A stretch of 64,000 nt of DNA from Rheinheimera sp. A13L (GCF_000217935.1 NZ_AFHI01000067.1:104911-168910); one strand, 5' to 3'; shown: positions 1-10,115, numbered from the stretch's first letter. Notes: generated from the sequence alone by a model not told the origin. Made by a program: numbers and translations.

Positions 1-1
1 A

Positions 2-256
2 GATGCAGCGGCCAATGCCAGCATCAGTCTGTCATTAACCGCAGAATGTTGGGTTGATGTGGTGGACGCTACAGGCAAACGTCTGGCCTTTGGCAGCAGA
101 CAAGCCGGAGAAGAGTTAAATTTACGTGGTGTAGCACCGGTTAAAGTTTTATTAGGCAACGCCGCCGCCGCCACTCTTAGCTTTAATGGCGAAGCCATTG
201 ATCTGTCAGGTTATCCAACAGGTCGGGTCGCCCGGTTAACCCTCGGACAAAACTGA
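2..256 (+). CDS. rodZ: RodZ cell-shape protein, C-terminal end (partial)
   Basis: The window opens inside this gene, so only about 84 C-terminal residues are visible. They look like the periplasmic DUF4115 domain of RodZ: beta-rich, with a [13 protein letters not shown] stretch followed by a [12 protein letters not shown] segment. RodZ is an inner-membrane protein that links MreB to the elongation machinery. Its cytoplasmic helix-turn-helix and its membrane segment lie outside the window. The stop codon overlaps the ispG start by one base (TGATG), and rodZ-ispG-hisS is the usual gammaproteobacterial order, which supports the call. Confidence 0.8.
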   Translation, partial: DAAANASISLSLTAECWVDVVDATGKRLAFGSRQAGEELNLRGVAPVKVLLGNAAAATLSFNGEAIDLSGYPTGRVARLTLGQN

Positions 257-1371
257 TGAGTTACGCAGAAAATCCAATTAAAAGACGCCAGTCCACTCAG
301 ATTAAAGTGGGTAATGTACTGATAGGTGGCGATGCCCCTATTGCAGTGCAGTCGATGACGAATACCAAAACCACAGATGTCGCAGCCACAGTGGCACAAA
401 TTCATGCGATAGCCAAAGCTGGCGCTGATTTAGTGCGGGTGTCTGTGCCTACCATGGAAGCGGCGGAAGCCTTTAAACTGATCAAACAGCAATCGCCTAT
501 TCCGTTGGTGGCCGATATTCATTTTGACTACCGTATTGCGCTGAAAGTGGCAGAGTACGGTGTGGACTGTTTGCGCATAAACCCGGGCAATATAGGTCGT
601 GAAGACCGTATCCGTTCTGTGGTTGAAGCGGCCCGCGATAAAAATATTCCTATCCGTATTGGGGTGAATGGCGGTTCGCTGGAAGCTGATTTGCAAGAGA
701 AATATGGCGAACCTACGCCTGAAGCTCTGGTCGAGTCGGCAATGCGCCATGTCGAAATTCTGGACCGACTGAACTTCGACCAATTTAAAGTCAGTGTCAA
801 AGCCTCCGATGTGTTTTTAGCTGTAGGTGCGTACCGCCTGCTGGCGAAACAAATTAAGCAGCCGTTGCATTTAGGTATTACTGAAGCAGGCGGTGCTCGT
901 GCTGGTTCAGTGAAATCTGCTATTGGTCTTGGTATGCTGTTGTCTGAAGGCATAGGCGATACCTTACGTATTTCGTTAGCTGCCGATCCGGTGGAAGAAG
1001 TGAAAGTGGGTTTTGATATTTTAAAATCACTGCGCATTCGTTCCCGAGGCGTTAACTTTATTGCCTGTCCAAGTTGTTCCCGTCAGGAATTTGATGTGAT
1101 CAAAACTATGAATGAACTGGAACAACGACTGGAAGATATTATCGACCCTGTCACAGTGTCCGTCATTGGTTGTGTCGTCAATGGCCCTGGCGAAGCGCTG
1201 ATCTCTGATTTAGGCGTCGCAGGGGCCAACCGTATGAGTGGTTTTTACCTCAAAGGTCAGCGCCAGAAATTACGCATTGATAACAACACTGTCGCAGAGC
1301 AGCTGGAAGCTCAGATCCGTTTGTATCTGGCAGAGCAAAAACGACTGATTGAAATTAAACAGCTGGATTGA
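256..1371 (+). CDS. ispG: 4-hydroxy-3-methylbut-2-enyl diphosphate synthase (flavodoxin)
   Basis: IspG (GcpE) carries out the penultimate step of the MEP isoprenoid pathway, reductively converting MEcPP to HMBPP with a 4Fe-4S cluster. The 371-residue length is normal. The cluster ligands are visible as Cys271 and Cys274 in the CPSC motif and Cys306 in GCVVNGPGE, with the conserved Glu at 313. The ATG overlaps the rodZ stop, so translation is probably coupled. The last enzyme of the same pathway, IspH, is encoded about 36 kb downstream in this window. hisS follows after 44 bp. Confidence 0.98.
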   Translation: MSYAENPIKRRQSTQIKVGNVLIGGDAPIAVQSMTNTKTTDVAATVAQIHAIAKAGADLVRVSVPTMEAAEAFKLIKQQSPIPLVADIHFDYRIALKVAEYGVDCLRINPGNIGREDRIRSVVEAARDKNIPIRIGVNGGSLEADLQEKYGEPTPEALVESAMRHVEILDRLNFDQFKVSVKASDVFLAVGAYRLLAKQIKQPLHLGITEAGGARAGSVKSAIGLGMLLSEGIGDTLRISLAADPVEEVKVGFDILKSLRIRSRGVNFIACPSCSRQEFDVIKTMNELEQRLEDIIDPVTVSVIGCVVNGPGEALISDLGVAGANRMSGFYLKGQRQKLRIDNNTVAEQLEAQIRLYLAEQKRLIEIKQLD

Positions 1372-1415
1372 GTAGCTTCGCTGCATCATCCGCTTAGGAT
1401 AAAGAGATAAAACCC

Positions 1416-2690
1416 GTGTCAAAAGATATCCAGGCCATTCGTGGCATGAACGACTGTTTACCAGCCGATACTCCGGCATGGCAGTACGTGGAACAGATTT
1501 TACGTAAAACAGTGCGCAACTATGGCTATGAAGAAATTCGTTTTCCTATAGTCGAAATGACGGAGCTGTTTAAGCGTTCTATCGGCGAAGTGACCGACAT
1601 AGTCGAAAAAGAAATGTATACCTTTGCTGATCGTAATGGTGACAGCCTGACTTTACGTCCTGAAGGCACTGCGGTCTGTGTGCGTGCCGCTAATCAGAAC
1701 GGTTTGCTGTACAACCAGGAACAACGCTTGTGGTATATGGGCCCTATGTTTCGTCATGAGCGCCCACAAAAAGGCCGTTACCGTCAATTCCATCAGTTTG
1801 GTTTAGAAGCTTTTGGTATGGCTGGCCCGGACATTGACGCTGAAGTGATTCTGCTCAGCGCCCGTTTATGGAAAAGCTTAGGTTTGTTGTCTCATGTGAC
1901 TCTTGAGCTGAACTCTTTAGGTTCGAATCAGGCTCGTGCTGATTACCGTGCTGCTTTAGTGGCCTATTTAGAGCAGCACAAAGAGTTACTGGACGAAGAC
2001 AGCTTACGCCGTATGCACAGCAACCCGCTGCGGGTGCTGGATAGTAAAAATCCGGTGATGCAGGACATGTTGGGTAAAGCGCCGCAACTTTTGGATTATT
2101 TAGATGATGAATCCAAAGCTGATTTTGATGGTCTGCAACAACGTTTAAAGGCCGCTGGTATTGAGTTTGTGATCAACCCACGTTTAGTGCGTGGCCTGGA
2201 TTATTACAACAAAACTGTCTTTGAATGGGTGACCAGCAGCTTAGGTTCACAGGGTACTGTCTGTGCCGGCGGCCGCTACGATGGTTTAGTGGAGCAACTG
2301 GGTGGTAAAGCCACTCCGGCAGTTGGTTTTGCCTTAGGTATGGAACGACTGGTATTATTGCTGCAAACCTTAGACTTATTACCAAAAGCCCAGGCGCAAA
2401 CTGATATTTATCTGATGGCCTTAGGGGATGCAGCGGAACTTGCCGCAGTTTCTATTGCCGAAGCCCTGCGTAATGATTTACCTGACTTGCGTTTAATGAC
2501 GCACTCCGGTGGCGGCAACTTAAAGAAACAACTGAAAAAAGCAGATAAATCCGGCGCCAGCCTTGGTTTGTTATTAGGTGAAACTGAACTGGCTGCGGGC
2601 GAAATTACGCTGAAATGGCTCAGAGAAGAAAAGCCACAACAAAATATTAAATTGACTGAATTAAGCTGTTTTTTAAAGCAGCTGGTTTAA
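1416..2690 (+). CDS. hisS: Histidyl-tRNA synthetase
   Basis: A class II aminoacyl-tRNA synthetase that charges tRNA-His in the cytoplasm. Its 424 residues equal the usual length. The N-terminal IQAIRGMND sequence, the motif 2 region [13 protein letters not shown], the histidine-specific [13 protein letters not shown] segment and the motif 3 GFALGMERL are all visible. The C-terminal part is the anticodon-binding domain. The start is GTG at 1416, chosen because it gives the conserved [11 protein letters not shown] beginning and sits behind an AAAGAGAT ribosome-binding site. It is probably cotranscribed with ispG and yfgM. Confidence 0.98.
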   Translation: MSKDIQAIRGMNDCLPADTPAWQYVEQILRKTVRNYGYEEIRFPIVEMTELFKRSIGEVTDIVEKEMYTFADRNGDSLTLRPEGTAVCVRAANQNGLLYNQEQRLWYMGPMFRHERPQKGRYRQFHQFGLEAFGMAGPDIDAEVILLSARLWKSLGLLSHVTLELNSLGSNQARADYRAALVAYLEQHKELLDEDSLRRMHSNPLRVLDSKNPVMQDMLGKAPQLLDYLDDESKADFDGLQQRLKAAGIEFVINPRLVRGLDYYNKTVFEWVTSSLGSQGTVCAGGRYDGLVEQLGGKATPAVGFALGMERLVLLLQTLDLLPKAQAQTDIYLMALGDAAELAAVSIAEALRNDLPDLRLMTHSGGGNLKKQLKKADKSGASLGLLLGETELAAGEITLKWLREEKPQQNIKLTELSCFLKQLV

Positions 2691-2701
2691 AGGGATCGAA
2701 G

Positions 2702-3340
2702 ATGGAAATTTACAACAGCGAAGAACAACAAGTTGAAGCCATTAAGCGCTTTTGGAAAGAAAACGGTACCTCTATTATCGCAGGTGTAGTTTTAGGTTTA
2801 GGTGGATTGTACGGCTGGCGTTACATTCAGGACACTCAGCTGGAAAACACTATGGCTGCTTCCAGCGCTTATACCCAGTTACTGGAGCAACAACAAACAG
2901 CAACGGAAAACCCGGAGTTGTTGGCGCAGTTCCAGACTTTTGTGGATGAAAACAGTGATTCTTCTTACGCTTTGCTGGCAGCCTTAGTCGCCGCCAAAGA
3001 CGCTGTTGCCAAAGAAGATTATGCGACTGCTGCTAAACAACTGAGCTGGGTTGCCACTAATGCCACGCAACCAGAAATCAAAGCTTTGGCACAACTACGT
3101 TTAGCCCGTGTGCAAAATGAACAAAAAGATTACCCTGCTGCTTTAGCTACGCTTGCTTTGGCTGTGCCTGACGCTTTTAAAGCGCAGCAGCAAGAGCTGG
3201 TTGGTGACGTGCTTGTCAGTTCAGGTGAATTGGCCAAAGCTAAAACCGCCTATCTGGCTGCCGCAGCAGAGAATAAAGATGCTCAGAATCCAATTCTGAA
3301 AGTGAAATTAGACGAACTGGCGCACGTAACTGCTGCTTAA
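2702..3340 (+). CDS. yfgM: Ancillary SecYEG translocon subunit YfgM
   Basis: A 212-residue inner-membrane protein of the YfgM/UPF0070 family. A short cytoplasmic N-terminus (EIYNSEEQQVEAIKRFWKENG) precedes one membrane segment at about residues 23-42, then an alanine-rich periplasmic part with TPR-like helical repeats. In the family YfgM associates with the Sec translocon and the chaperone PpiD and helps pass outer-membrane proteins on. It lies 11 bp after hisS and 9 bp before bamB. The spacing suggests one operon and fits a role next to BamB. Confidence 0.92.
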   Translation: MEIYNSEEQQVEAIKRFWKENGTSIIAGVVLGLGGLYGWRYIQDTQLENTMAASSAYTQLLEQQQTATENPELLAQFQTFVDENSDSSYALLAALVAAKDAVAKEDYATAAKQLSWVATNATQPEIKALAQLRLARVQNEQKDYPAALATLALAVPDAFKAQQQELVGDVLVSSGELAKAKTAYLAAAAENKDAQNPILKVKLDELAHVTAA

Positions 3341-3349
3341 GGTGTAAGA

Positions 3350-4534
3350 GTGAAGTTATTCAGGTCCCGTATCGGCTTAATGCTGGTGTTGTTGACGACT
3401 TTGGCTGCCTGTTCTTCCAAGGACGAATTGGTCTATCCGGAAATTAACAACAAAATTGAACCGAAAGAAATTTGGAGCACATCCGTTGGTAATGGTGTTG
3501 AGCATTACGATTCAGCGCTACGCCCTTTGATTTATCAGGATAAAGTGTTTGCTGCCAGTCGTGCTGGTTTGGTCATGGCTTTTGAACGTGAGTCAGGCAA
3601 ACGCCTTTGGACTTTTGATGTGCGTAATGATGGCTCAGGCAGTTTGCTGGATGGTCTGAAATTCTGGAACTCTGAAACAGCACGGGTTTCCGGTGGTATC
3701 AGCCAGGGGTACGATAAAATATTTGTCGGTACTGAAAACGGCGATGTGCTGGCGTTAAATCCTGAAACCGGCGAGCTGGTATGGCGTGTGAAAGTGAAAG
3801 GCGAAGTGATTGCCAGACCAGCTGCAGGCGAAGGTTATGTACTGGTGAATACTTCCGCTGGTTATATGTTTGCATTGCACCCTGATACAGGTGAGCAACG
3901 CTGGATGCATGAGCAGGAAAGTGCTTTATTAAGTTTACGTGGTACCAGTGAACCTGTAGTGGCCAACGGCGGCGTGATTTTTGGTAGTGGTGCAGGCAAA
4001 GTGTCAGTACTCATTGCGGATAAAGGCATCTTAGCCTGGGACGCAGCCATTGCTGTGCCAAAAGGCGCAACAGATTTATCCCGTATGGTAGACGTGGATG
4101 CAACACCTGTAGTGGTAGACGGTACTATTTACGCCATTGCTTTTAATGGTGAATTAGTTGCATTAGAGCTGCGTACTGGACGGGTAATGTGGAAACGTGA
4201 ATACGCCAGCTTCCGTGATATGACCATCGAAGGTAATACGATTTACCTGGTGGACAGCGTAGGCAAAATTTTTGCCATTGACCGTCGTAACGGTTCAGAA
4301 CAATGGGCACAATTAGGTTTACACAAACATTTCCTGACAGGCCCTGCAGTTTACAAAGACTACCTGGCTATTGGTGATGTGGAAGGGAATTTGTTCTGGT
4401 TAGATAAAAACAGCGGTGACTTTGTTGCTCAGGAATCTTACGGTTCAGGTTTTTATGTGCAGGGCGTAAGCTCCGCTAATGAATTAGTGATCCAAACCCG
4501 GGACGGTGAGCTAAGTTTAATACGCTTACCTTAA
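3350..4534 (+). CDS. bamB: Outer-membrane assembly lipoprotein BamB
   Basis: BamB is the beta-propeller lipoprotein of the BAM complex, which inserts beta-barrel proteins into the outer membrane. The 394-residue protein starts at a GTG behind AAGGTG. It carries a lipoprotein signal ending in a LAAC lipobox (Cys21), then repeated PQQ-like blades such as ALNPETGELVWRVKVKGE and AIDRRNGSEQW. The length is typical. A hairpin follows the stop codon, so this is likely the end of the ispG-bamB transcription unit, with der possibly having its own promoter. Confidence 0.96.
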   Translation: MKLFRSRIGLMLVLLTTLAACSSKDELVYPEINNKIEPKEIWSTSVGNGVEHYDSALRPLIYQDKVFAASRAGLVMAFERESGKRLWTFDVRNDGSGSLLDGLKFWNSETARVSGGISQGYDKIFVGTENGDVLALNPETGELVWRVKVKGEVIARPAAGEGYVLVNTSAGYMFALHPDTGEQRWMHEQESALLSLRGTSEPVVANGGVIFGSGAGKVSVLIADKGILAWDAAIAVPKGATDLSRMVDVDATPVVVDGTIYAIAFNGELVALELRTGRVMWKREYASFRDMTIEGNTIYLVDSVGKIFAIDRRNGSEQWAQLGLHKHFLTGPAVYKDYLAIGDVEGNLFWLDKNSGDFVAQESYGSGFYVQGVSSANELVIQTRDGELSLIRLP

Positions 4535-4555
4535 ACCAGCTGAGTATGGAATAAG

Positions 4556-4600
4556 ACAAGGTCGGAGCCGATGAAACATCGCCTCCGGCCTTGTTGTTTA
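4556..4600 (+). terminator. Hairpin after bamB
   Basis: An 18-bp stem (ACAAGGTCGGAG.. pairing with ..CTCCGGCCTTGT, one wobble and one mismatch) closes on an AAA loop. The run of T is weak (TGTTTAAT). It is probably a rho-independent terminator separating bamB from der. Confidence 0.6.
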
Positions 4601-4721
4601 ATAAAGTTTAACCAATTATACGTAGTTGCCATGGCTGAAAAGCCTGGCGTCACAGAGTGAGAAGGCCAGTTGGCCTGCGGTATCCACAAGGATACATAGT
4701 AATTTTATTTGAGGTAAAACC

Positions 4722-6194
4722 ATGTTACCTGTAGTGGCTTTGGTTGGCAGAGCCAACGTTGGAAAATCAACATTATTTAACCGTTTAACCCGCACCCGGG
4801 ACGCCTTAGTGGCGGATTTTCCGGGCCTGACGCGCGACCGTAAATACGGTTCAGTCAAATACGAAGGTTACGAATTTATTGTGGTCGATACCGGTGGTAT
4901 AGACGGCAATGAGCAAGGCATTGAAGTGGAAATGGCCGAGCAGTCACTGAAAGCGATCGACGAAGCTGACATAGTGCTGTTTATGGTGGACGCCCGTGCC
5001 GGCGCTACTGTAGCCGATGATGCGATAGCGCAACACTTACGTCGTATCAATAAAAAGGTGTTTTTGGTCGCCAATAAAACCGATGGTCTGGATGCTGATA
5101 CAGCCACTGCCGACTTTTACAGTCTGGCGCAGGGTGAAGTCTATCCTATAGCCGCTGTGCATGGCCGTGGTGTCTTGTCTTTGTTGCAACATGCGTTATT
5201 GCCTATGTTGTCTGAACAGCAGCAACAGCGTATTGCCGCCATTGAAAAGGGCGAAGAATTACCGGAAGACTTTGAAGAAGAAAGCGAAGAGGACATTACT
5301 CAGGCTAAGGATCAGCATATCAAGCTGGCCATAGTGGGTCGTCCAAACGTGGGTAAATCAACCTTAACCAACCGTATTTTAGGTGAAGAGCGTGTTGTGG
5401 TATTCGACATGCCAGGCACAACACGGGATTCGATTTATATCCCTATGACCCGGGGTGAGCGCGAATACACCCTGATTGATACGGCTGGTGTACGTCGTCG
5501 TGGCAAAATTGACGATATGGTCGAGAAGTTTTCTGTCATTAAAACTTTGCAAGCCATTGAAGATGCCAACGTGGTGATTTTAGTGCTGGATGCCCGTTTA
5601 GGTATTTCTGATCAGGACTTAAGTATTTTAGGTTTTGTGCTGAACGCTGGTCGTTCATTGGTACTTGCCGTCAATAAATGGGATGGCCTGGACGAACGTG
5701 TTAAAGAAGATGTCAAACGTGAACTCGACAGACGTTTAGGTTTTATCGACTTTGCCCGCCTGCACTTTATCTCTGCGTTACACGGCTCAGGTGTAGGTAA
5801 CTTATTTGAATCGGTAGAAGAAGCGTTCGACTCGGCCACCCGTCGTGTCAGTACAGCGCTTTTAACCCGTATTATGAAAATGGCAGTGGAAGATCACCAG
5901 CCACCTATGGTGAAAGGCCGTCGTGTGAAGCTGAAATACGCCCACGCCGGTGGTTACAACCCGCCTCTTATCGTGATCCACGGTACTCAGGTAGACGACC
6001 TGCCAGATTCGTACAAACGTTATCTGATGAACTATTTCCGAAAATCTTTACAGATGATGGGCACCCCAGTGCGGATTGAATTCCGCGAAGGCGAAAACCC
6101 ATTTGCCGGTAAACGTAATATGCTGACACCCAACCAGCAGTACAAGCGGGACCGGATCTTAAAAGCCAGAGCGAATTTGGTGAATAAGAAGTAA
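4722..6194 (+). CDS. der: Ribosome-associated double GTPase Der (EngA)
   Basis: Der is an essential GTPase needed for 50S ribosomal subunit maturation. The two tandem G domains are visible: GRANVGKST near residue 10 with DTGG, NKTD, and GRPNVGKST near residue 205 with DTAGV and NKWD. They are separated by an acidic linker ([14 protein letters not shown]). A C-terminal KH-like domain follows. The 490 residues match the usual length. The ATG has GAGGT six bases upstream. The gene closes the conserved rodZ-to-der block. Confidence 0.98.
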   Translation: MLPVVALVGRANVGKSTLFNRLTRTRDALVADFPGLTRDRKYGSVKYEGYEFIVVDTGGIDGNEQGIEVEMAEQSLKAIDEADIVLFMVDARAGATVADDAIAQHLRRINKKVFLVANKTDGLDADTATADFYSLAQGEVYPIAAVHGRGVLSLLQHALLPMLSEQQQQRIAAIEKGEELPEDFEEESEEDITQAKDQHIKLAIVGRPNVGKSTLTNRILGEERVVVFDMPGTTRDSIYIPMTRGEREYTLIDTAGVRRRGKIDDMVEKFSVIKTLQAIEDANVVILVLDARLGISDQDLSILGFVLNAGRSLVLAVNKWDGLDERVKEDVKRELDRRLGFIDFARLHFISALHGSGVGNLFESVEEAFDSATRRVSTALLTRIMKMAVEDHQPPMVKGRRVKLKYAHAGGYNPPLIVIHGTQVDDLPDSYKRYLMNYFRKSLQMMGTPVRIEFREGENPFAGKRNMLTPNQQYKRDRILKARANLVNKK

Positions 6195-6200
6195 GTTTTA

Positions 6201-6230
6201 CAAGGCCAGCGAAAGCTGGCCTTGTTGTTT
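6201..6230 (+). terminator. Rho-independent terminator after der
   Basis: A perfect 10-bp stem, CAAGGCCAGC pairing with GCTGGCCTTG around a GAAA tetraloop, is followed by TTGTTT. It ends the der transcript. Confidence 0.9.
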
Positions 6231-6254
6231 GTGGGCTTCTCGTCTATTCGAAAT

Positions 6255-6280
6255 TGTAGGGGGGGTCTTGCACCCGCCCG
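6255..6280 (-). repeat. Stand-alone copy of the GC-rich hairpin module
   Basis: The sequence TGTAGGGGGGGTCTTGCACC continues as CGCCCG. It is the same module found inside the palindromic repeats near 13430, 24085 and 27305 (TGTAGGGGCGTGG.. or its complement). Here it stands alone between der and an AT-rich gene. The GGGGGG and CGCCC arms can pair. Confidence 0.55.
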
Positions 6281-6407
6281 TGGTGTCTTACGGCTTTGTA
6301 GCTGTAACTGTTATTGATGGCTAGATTTCTTACTTTAAAGCGTTTCGCCGCTGGCGAGATACTTTCTTTTGTAGCTAGAAGTTTAGCATGCCACTATAGT
6401 TTCAATT

Positions 6408-7373
6408 TCATTGACAATTTTCATTAATCCACTCTATAGAAAATTGAATAGGCTCTTTTGTTACTACATCAGGGCTAATAGATTTTGAGTAAATAACATT
6501 ATTTCGGTCTCTAGTCACAGCTGTTGTTAAAGCAAATCTAACATTATTAGGCAATTTGAAAACTCTGTTAGAGGTAGGGACACCCATTGTTGGTTCACCG
6601 AAAAATTTAACATTTGGCTGTCCTCGCATAAAGATCGACAATATTTCACCTGAGCTGGCAGTACGTCGCCCCGTAACTACTGCAACTTTCTTGTCATACA
6701 TCACATGCGAATGGTCTTCCCTAAATGGACTAAACATGCCTCTAATGTTGATGACACCCTTAGAGTTTATTATCTCTTGTACTTTCCCATTAGAATCAAC
6801 AAATGATCCGATAACGCCTTCACTTATTAATGTGCTAATACCATTAGCCATTGGCCATACGTTACCGCCATAGTTTTTCGAGATATCGATAATTATACCG
6901 CACCTACTGCTCGTAACTGCTTTAGTAATATTTTCCTTTATCTTCAAATATGCGCTTTCGACATCAGTACCACTCCAATTATTAATAACTACAACTGGTG
7001 TTTCATTTTTAGAGTAATAATCAGTGAAGCTTTTGACATTAGATTTATGGGTTTTCTTATCAGGAATAATTCTAGAATGATTATCTTTTAGAGATTTCAA
7101 TAAATGACTAAGCGAGTTATGAAATGAATTTTCATGTTTTTCAGACATCAAAATACTTTCAGATATCAAAAACTCCTTTTCCCAGTCAACGTTACTTGAG
7201 TTAAAAGCATTTTCTTTGATTACTGTTTGAGCATATTTCAAATTGTATCTATCTGATTTTTGATAAAGAAAATAAGAAAACGCTGCCAATGAGATGATCA
7301 GCAAGGTTACTAAAATATAAACCACTTTTTGACGCACGCTTTGAATCTCCGTATTTTTAGCATCAGGATGCAA
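6408..7373 (-). CDS. Membrane-anchored S41 peptidase resembling nisin-resistance protein
   Basis: A 321-residue S41-family serine protease. One N-terminal membrane anchor (about residues 17-36) precedes the protease. The S41 signature TASSGE is at 238-243, followed by PNVKFFGEPTMGVPTSN. A histidine in DNHS (His99) and the ASS serines fall almost where the His/Ser pair lies in the lantibiotic-degrading NSR proteins of Gram-positive bacteria, which also have an anchor and similar length; IRBP-like S41 proteins are the alternative. The outermost start is TTG at 7373. A GTG at 7337 preceded by GGAG is a good alternative. The gene is clearly more AT-rich than its neighbours, which suggests acquisition by transfer. 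Substrate unknown. Confidence 0.75.
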   Translation of the reverse strand: MHPDAKNTEIQSVRQKVVYILVTLLIISLAAFSYFLYQKSDRYNLKYAQTVIKENAFNSSNVDWEKEFLISESILMSEKHENSFHNSLSHLLKSLKDNHSRIIPDKKTHKSNVKSFTDYYSKNETPVVVINNWSGTDVESAYLKIKENITKAVTSSRCGIIIDISKNYGGNVWPMANGISTLISEGVIGSFVDSNGKVQEIINSKGVINIRGMFSPFREDHSHVMYDKKVAVVTGRRTASSGEILSIFMRGQPNVKFFGEPTMGVPTSNRVFKLPNNVRFALTTAVTRDRNNVIYSKSISPDVVTKEPIQFSIEWINENCQ

Positions 7374-7527
7374 ATCTTTATCTGTCCATTTTTTAGGTAA
7401 TTTGAAAGTGTTAGAATCTTGCGGTGTGCGTCATTTCCGTTTTCGCTCATTTCTACTAATCAGAAAAGCAGTCGATACACAGCACAAAAAAAAAGACCAG
7501 TAACTCAGGATTTATTTCAGCTCCCGC

Positions 7528-8061
7528 TTATATACAACCATACCTACTCTGCACAAAACCACTCTGGTACACCCGGGTTTCCAAATGCTGTAGTTTGATA
7601 TCCGCAGGCAAAGTACCAAACAGTGGGATGCCTTCACCTATCAGCACCGGAATACGGGTTAGCGTCAGTTCATCCACCAGGTTATGGCGCAGGCTTTGTT
7701 GAATGATAGTGCCGCCATCCAGATAAACAGCTTTATAACCTTGCTGCTTAAGCTGATGAATAATATCCACCATAGCACCCTGACGGATCTCTACTTTGTC
7801 TTGTAGTTCAGGCGGTAAATCAGCAGAGCTTAGCTGATGACTCAACACCACAGTTTTAACCTGATAAGGCCAGTCGATGCCAAAACTCAGTACTTTTTCA
7901 AAGGTGGCCCGGCCCATTAAAATTACGTCAATACCAGACATAAAGGCGCTGTAACCATGATCGTCGGTAGAATCTGTTGCTGATGTCAGCCACTGAATGT
8001 CACCGTCCTTTTTAGCGATAAAACCGTCCAGGCTGGTGGCTATAAATACTTTTACTTTCAT
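7528..8061 (-). CDS. Dihydrofolate reductase family protein (RibD C-terminal-like)
   Basis: A 177-residue NADPH-dependent reductase-fold protein. The N-terminus MKVKVFIATSLDGFIA and the segment DVILMGRATFEKV are hallmarks of the RibD C-terminal/DHFR-like family, followed by YLDGGTIIQQSL and a DELTLTRIPVLIGEGIPLF strand. Members reduce pterin- or pyrimidine-like substrates, but most, including this one, have no assigned substrate. It is not FolA or RibD itself, as it lacks a deaminase domain. It is transcribed alone or after the gene at 8172-8645, separated by about 110 bp. Confidence 0.85.
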   Translation of the reverse strand: MKVKVFIATSLDGFIAKKDGDIQWLTSATDSTDDHGYSAFMSGIDVILMGRATFEKVLSFGIDWPYQVKTVVLSHQLSSADLPPELQDKVEIRQGAMVDIIHQLKQQGYKAVYLDGGTIIQQSLRHNLVDELTLTRIPVLIGEGIPLFGTLPADIKLQHLETRVYQSGFVQSRYGCI

Positions 8062-8171
8062 TGGTGCAGGCCTTCTGTTTGCTTGTTACTTTACAAAAAT
8101 ACAGCCACTATCAGAACATAAAACTATCTGCAGAACAGTTACAACTTGTATGTCGGCCTGAACTGAGATTT

Positions 8172-8645
8172 TTATCTATTCGTCTTTATTGTGTGGGTCG
8201 TGTCATTGAAATACTGCTGCAGTTGTGCCACCCGCTTTGGCCGCTCAAACAGCTGATACAACACCAGCCAGTCAGCTAACTGCATAAGCGGTAACCCTTG
8301 CTGCCAACTGGTTTTTTCAGGCTGAAACAAAAATTGCTGCAAGCCGTCGTCTTTTAACACCTGTATGCCTGCCATCAGTTCGATCACAAGGCCATTTTTG
8401 TTAAAACGGGCAAAGCCCTTGCTGCGATAAATGGGATGCAGCGATACAGGCACAAGGTGAGCATACTGGCTGAGCAGGGTTTTAAACTGCTCAAAGCGTT
8501 CCAGTGTGCAGACTAAATCTAAATCCCGGGCTTGTGGCTCTATGCCATAACACTGCAATAAGAAGCTGCCGCCTATGGCCCAGTCTGTTGGCCCTAGCAC
8601 TTGCACTAATTCTGTGGCTATTTGCCTGATATCAGTTGGCTGCAT
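8172..8645 (-). CDS. Nucleotidyltransferase-fold protein of unknown function
   Basis: A 157-residue protein with the beta-polymerase-like nucleotidyltransferase core: an IGGS motif near residue 25, then ARDLDLVC near residue 39, and a third acidic position in LVIELMAG near residue 88. This arrangement is seen in AbiEii/MenT-like and other minimal nucleotidyltransferases. No partner antitoxin is visible. Its ATG overlaps the xseA stop by one base (TGATG on the minus strand), so it is probably translated with xseA. The function cannot be assigned from sequence. Confidence 0.7.
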   Translation of the reverse strand: MQPTDIRQIATELVQVLGPTDWAIGGSFLLQCYGIEPQARDLDLVCTLERFEQFKTLLSQYAHLVPVSLHPIYRSKGFARFNKNGLVIELMAGIQVLKDDGLQQFLFQPEKTSWQQGLPLMQLADWLVLYQLFERPKRVAQLQQYFNDTTHTIKTNR

Positions 8646-9985
8646 CAGTGTTTTGGAAAAACTTGTTCTATACGGGCGAGAAAATGCCCCTTCGCCAGCT
8701 GGGTTTTCACCTGCTGGCCCGGTTGTAGCGTTGATGCATCCGTAATCACTTGCTGCTGCTCGTCAAAGCTGATGCTGTAACCGCGCTCTAAAGTGGCTAA
8801 GGGGCTGACGGTATGCAAACGGCTGCTTTGCAATAACCATTGCTGCTGCTTTTGCTTCAGTAACTGCTGCATGGATTGGTGTAACTGATGGTTGTGCTGT
8901 TCAAGCTTTTGTTGCTGCTGTTTAATCCGCACCAGTGGCGTCAGTTGTTGCAAACGATGTTGTAAAAACTGCTGCTGTTGCGCCGCTTTATCGATGCGTC
9001 GTACTAAGGCTGTTTGCAGCCGCATCTGTAATTCATCCAGATACTGCTGCTGTTGTTGTAAACGCCGAGCCGGGTCGAGCAAGGTTAATCGATGCACCAA
9101 GGCCGTTAAACGCGGTTGCTGCTGTCTTAAATAGCTTTGCATCGAACGTTGCAAGCGTTGTTCTGCTGAGAGCACTAACTGCAGCTGTTGTTGTTGATCA
9201 GGCGATACCAGCTCAGCTGCAGCTGATGGCGTAGCTGCACGCACGTCAGCAACAAAGTCGGCTATGGTAAAGTCAATTTCATGGCCTACGGCACTGACGG
9301 TTGGAATAGGGCAGTTGGCTATTAAGCGCGCCACCTGCTCATCGTTAAAACACCACAAATCTTCCAGCGAGCCACCACCACGGCCAATCAGCAGCACATC
9401 CACTTCATTGCGGGAGATAGCTTTTTGAATGGCATTGTAAATTTGCGCCGGAGCCTGAGTCCCCTGGACTAAACAAGGATAAATAATCACTTCCAAAGCT
9501 GGAGCGCGGCGTTTCAGTACTGTGATGATATCGCGAATGGCAGCGCCAGTAGGGGAGGTGACTACTCCAACTTTTTGTACTTTTTTAGGCAGCGGCTTTT
9601 TGCGCTCAGGTGCTAATAAACCTTCAGCAGCCAGCGTGGCTTTAATTTGTTCGTATTGCTGTTTAAGCAAGCCATCGCCAGCAGGTTCCAGCATATCGGC
9701 CAATAACTGATATTCACCCCGGGGTTCGTACACACTGATACGGGCGCGGATCAAAATTTGCTGACCATTCTTTGGCTGCAAACTGGCGTATCTGTTGCTT
9801 TGTTTAAACATCGCCACTTTGACCTGAGCGGCCTGATCTTTTAACGAAAAGTACCAGTGACCGGAAGAGGCAGCAATAAAGTTGGACACTTCGCCCACTA
9901 ACCACAGCTGACGGAATTGCAGCTCAAGCGTCAGGCGAACTTCAGAGTTTAAGCGGGAGACAGTGTAAATATCAGCTTGCGACAT
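8645..9985 (-). CDS. xseA: Exodeoxyribonuclease VII large subunit
   Basis: XseA forms, with XseB, the single-strand-specific exonuclease VII. The 446-residue protein shows the N-terminal OB fold (LWLVGEVSNF..SGHWYFSLKD), the catalytic domain with GRGGGSLEDLWCFNDE and SAVGHEIDFTIADFVAD, and a long C-terminal helical region that is extraordinarily glutamine-rich. It diverges from guaB, as in many gammaproteobacteria. The small subunit is not in this window. Confidence 0.96.
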   Translation of the reverse strand: MSQADIYTVSRLNSEVRLTLELQFRQLWLVGEVSNFIAASSGHWYFSLKDQAAQVKVAMFKQSNRYASLQPKNGQQILIRARISVYEPRGEYQLLADMLEPAGDGLLKQQYEQIKATLAAEGLLAPERKKPLPKKVQKVGVVTSPTGAAIRDIITVLKRRAPALEVIIYPCLVQGTQAPAQIYNAIQKAISRNEVDVLLIGRGGGSLEDLWCFNDEQVARLIANCPIPTVSAVGHEIDFTIADFVADVRAATPSAAAELVSPDQQQQLQLVLSAEQRLQRSMQSYLRQQQPRLTALVHRLTLLDPARRLQQQQQYLDELQMRLQTALVRRIDKAAQQQQFLQHRLQQLTPLVRIKQQQQKLEQHNHQLHQSMQQLLKQKQQQWLLQSSRLHTVSPLATLERGYSISFDEQQQVITDASTLQPGQQVKTQLAKGHFLARIEQVFPKH

Positions 9986-10039
9986 AAGGTGGATTCCGGT
10001 GGTTCAGGCAGTTAATGTAACACAAAAGCGAAAAACTGA

Positions 10040-10068
10040 TTGTGGCAAAGCGTAAAAGCGGATAAAAT
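10040..10068 (+). promoter_or_regulatory. guaB promoter
   Basis: TTGTGG, a 17-bp spacer and TAAAAT form a sigma-70 type promoter, followed by a GC-rich discriminator (TGCGCCGC) typical of stringently controlled genes. Its position shows that the in-frame TTG at 10068 cannot be the guaB start, because it would overlap the -10 element. Confidence 0.7.
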
Positions 10069-10115
10069 TGCGCCGCAACATTCCCCCCTCTTTTTTTAAC
10101 AGCGAGATTGTTGCA

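Noticed and set aside
528..1037. 169-codon antisense frame within ispG
   Set aside because: Mirror frame of a conserved gene with no ribosome-binding site; many similar shadows exist opposite xseA, purL and ileS.
8172..8645. Toxin-antitoxin call for the nucleotidyltransferase-fold gene
   Set aside because: No partner gene is present; it overlaps xseA and may be a housekeeping or orphan protein.
10068..10115. Longer guaB start (16 extra residues)
   Set aside because: The TTG overlaps the promoter -10 element, and the extra residues are absent from known IMP dehydrogenases.
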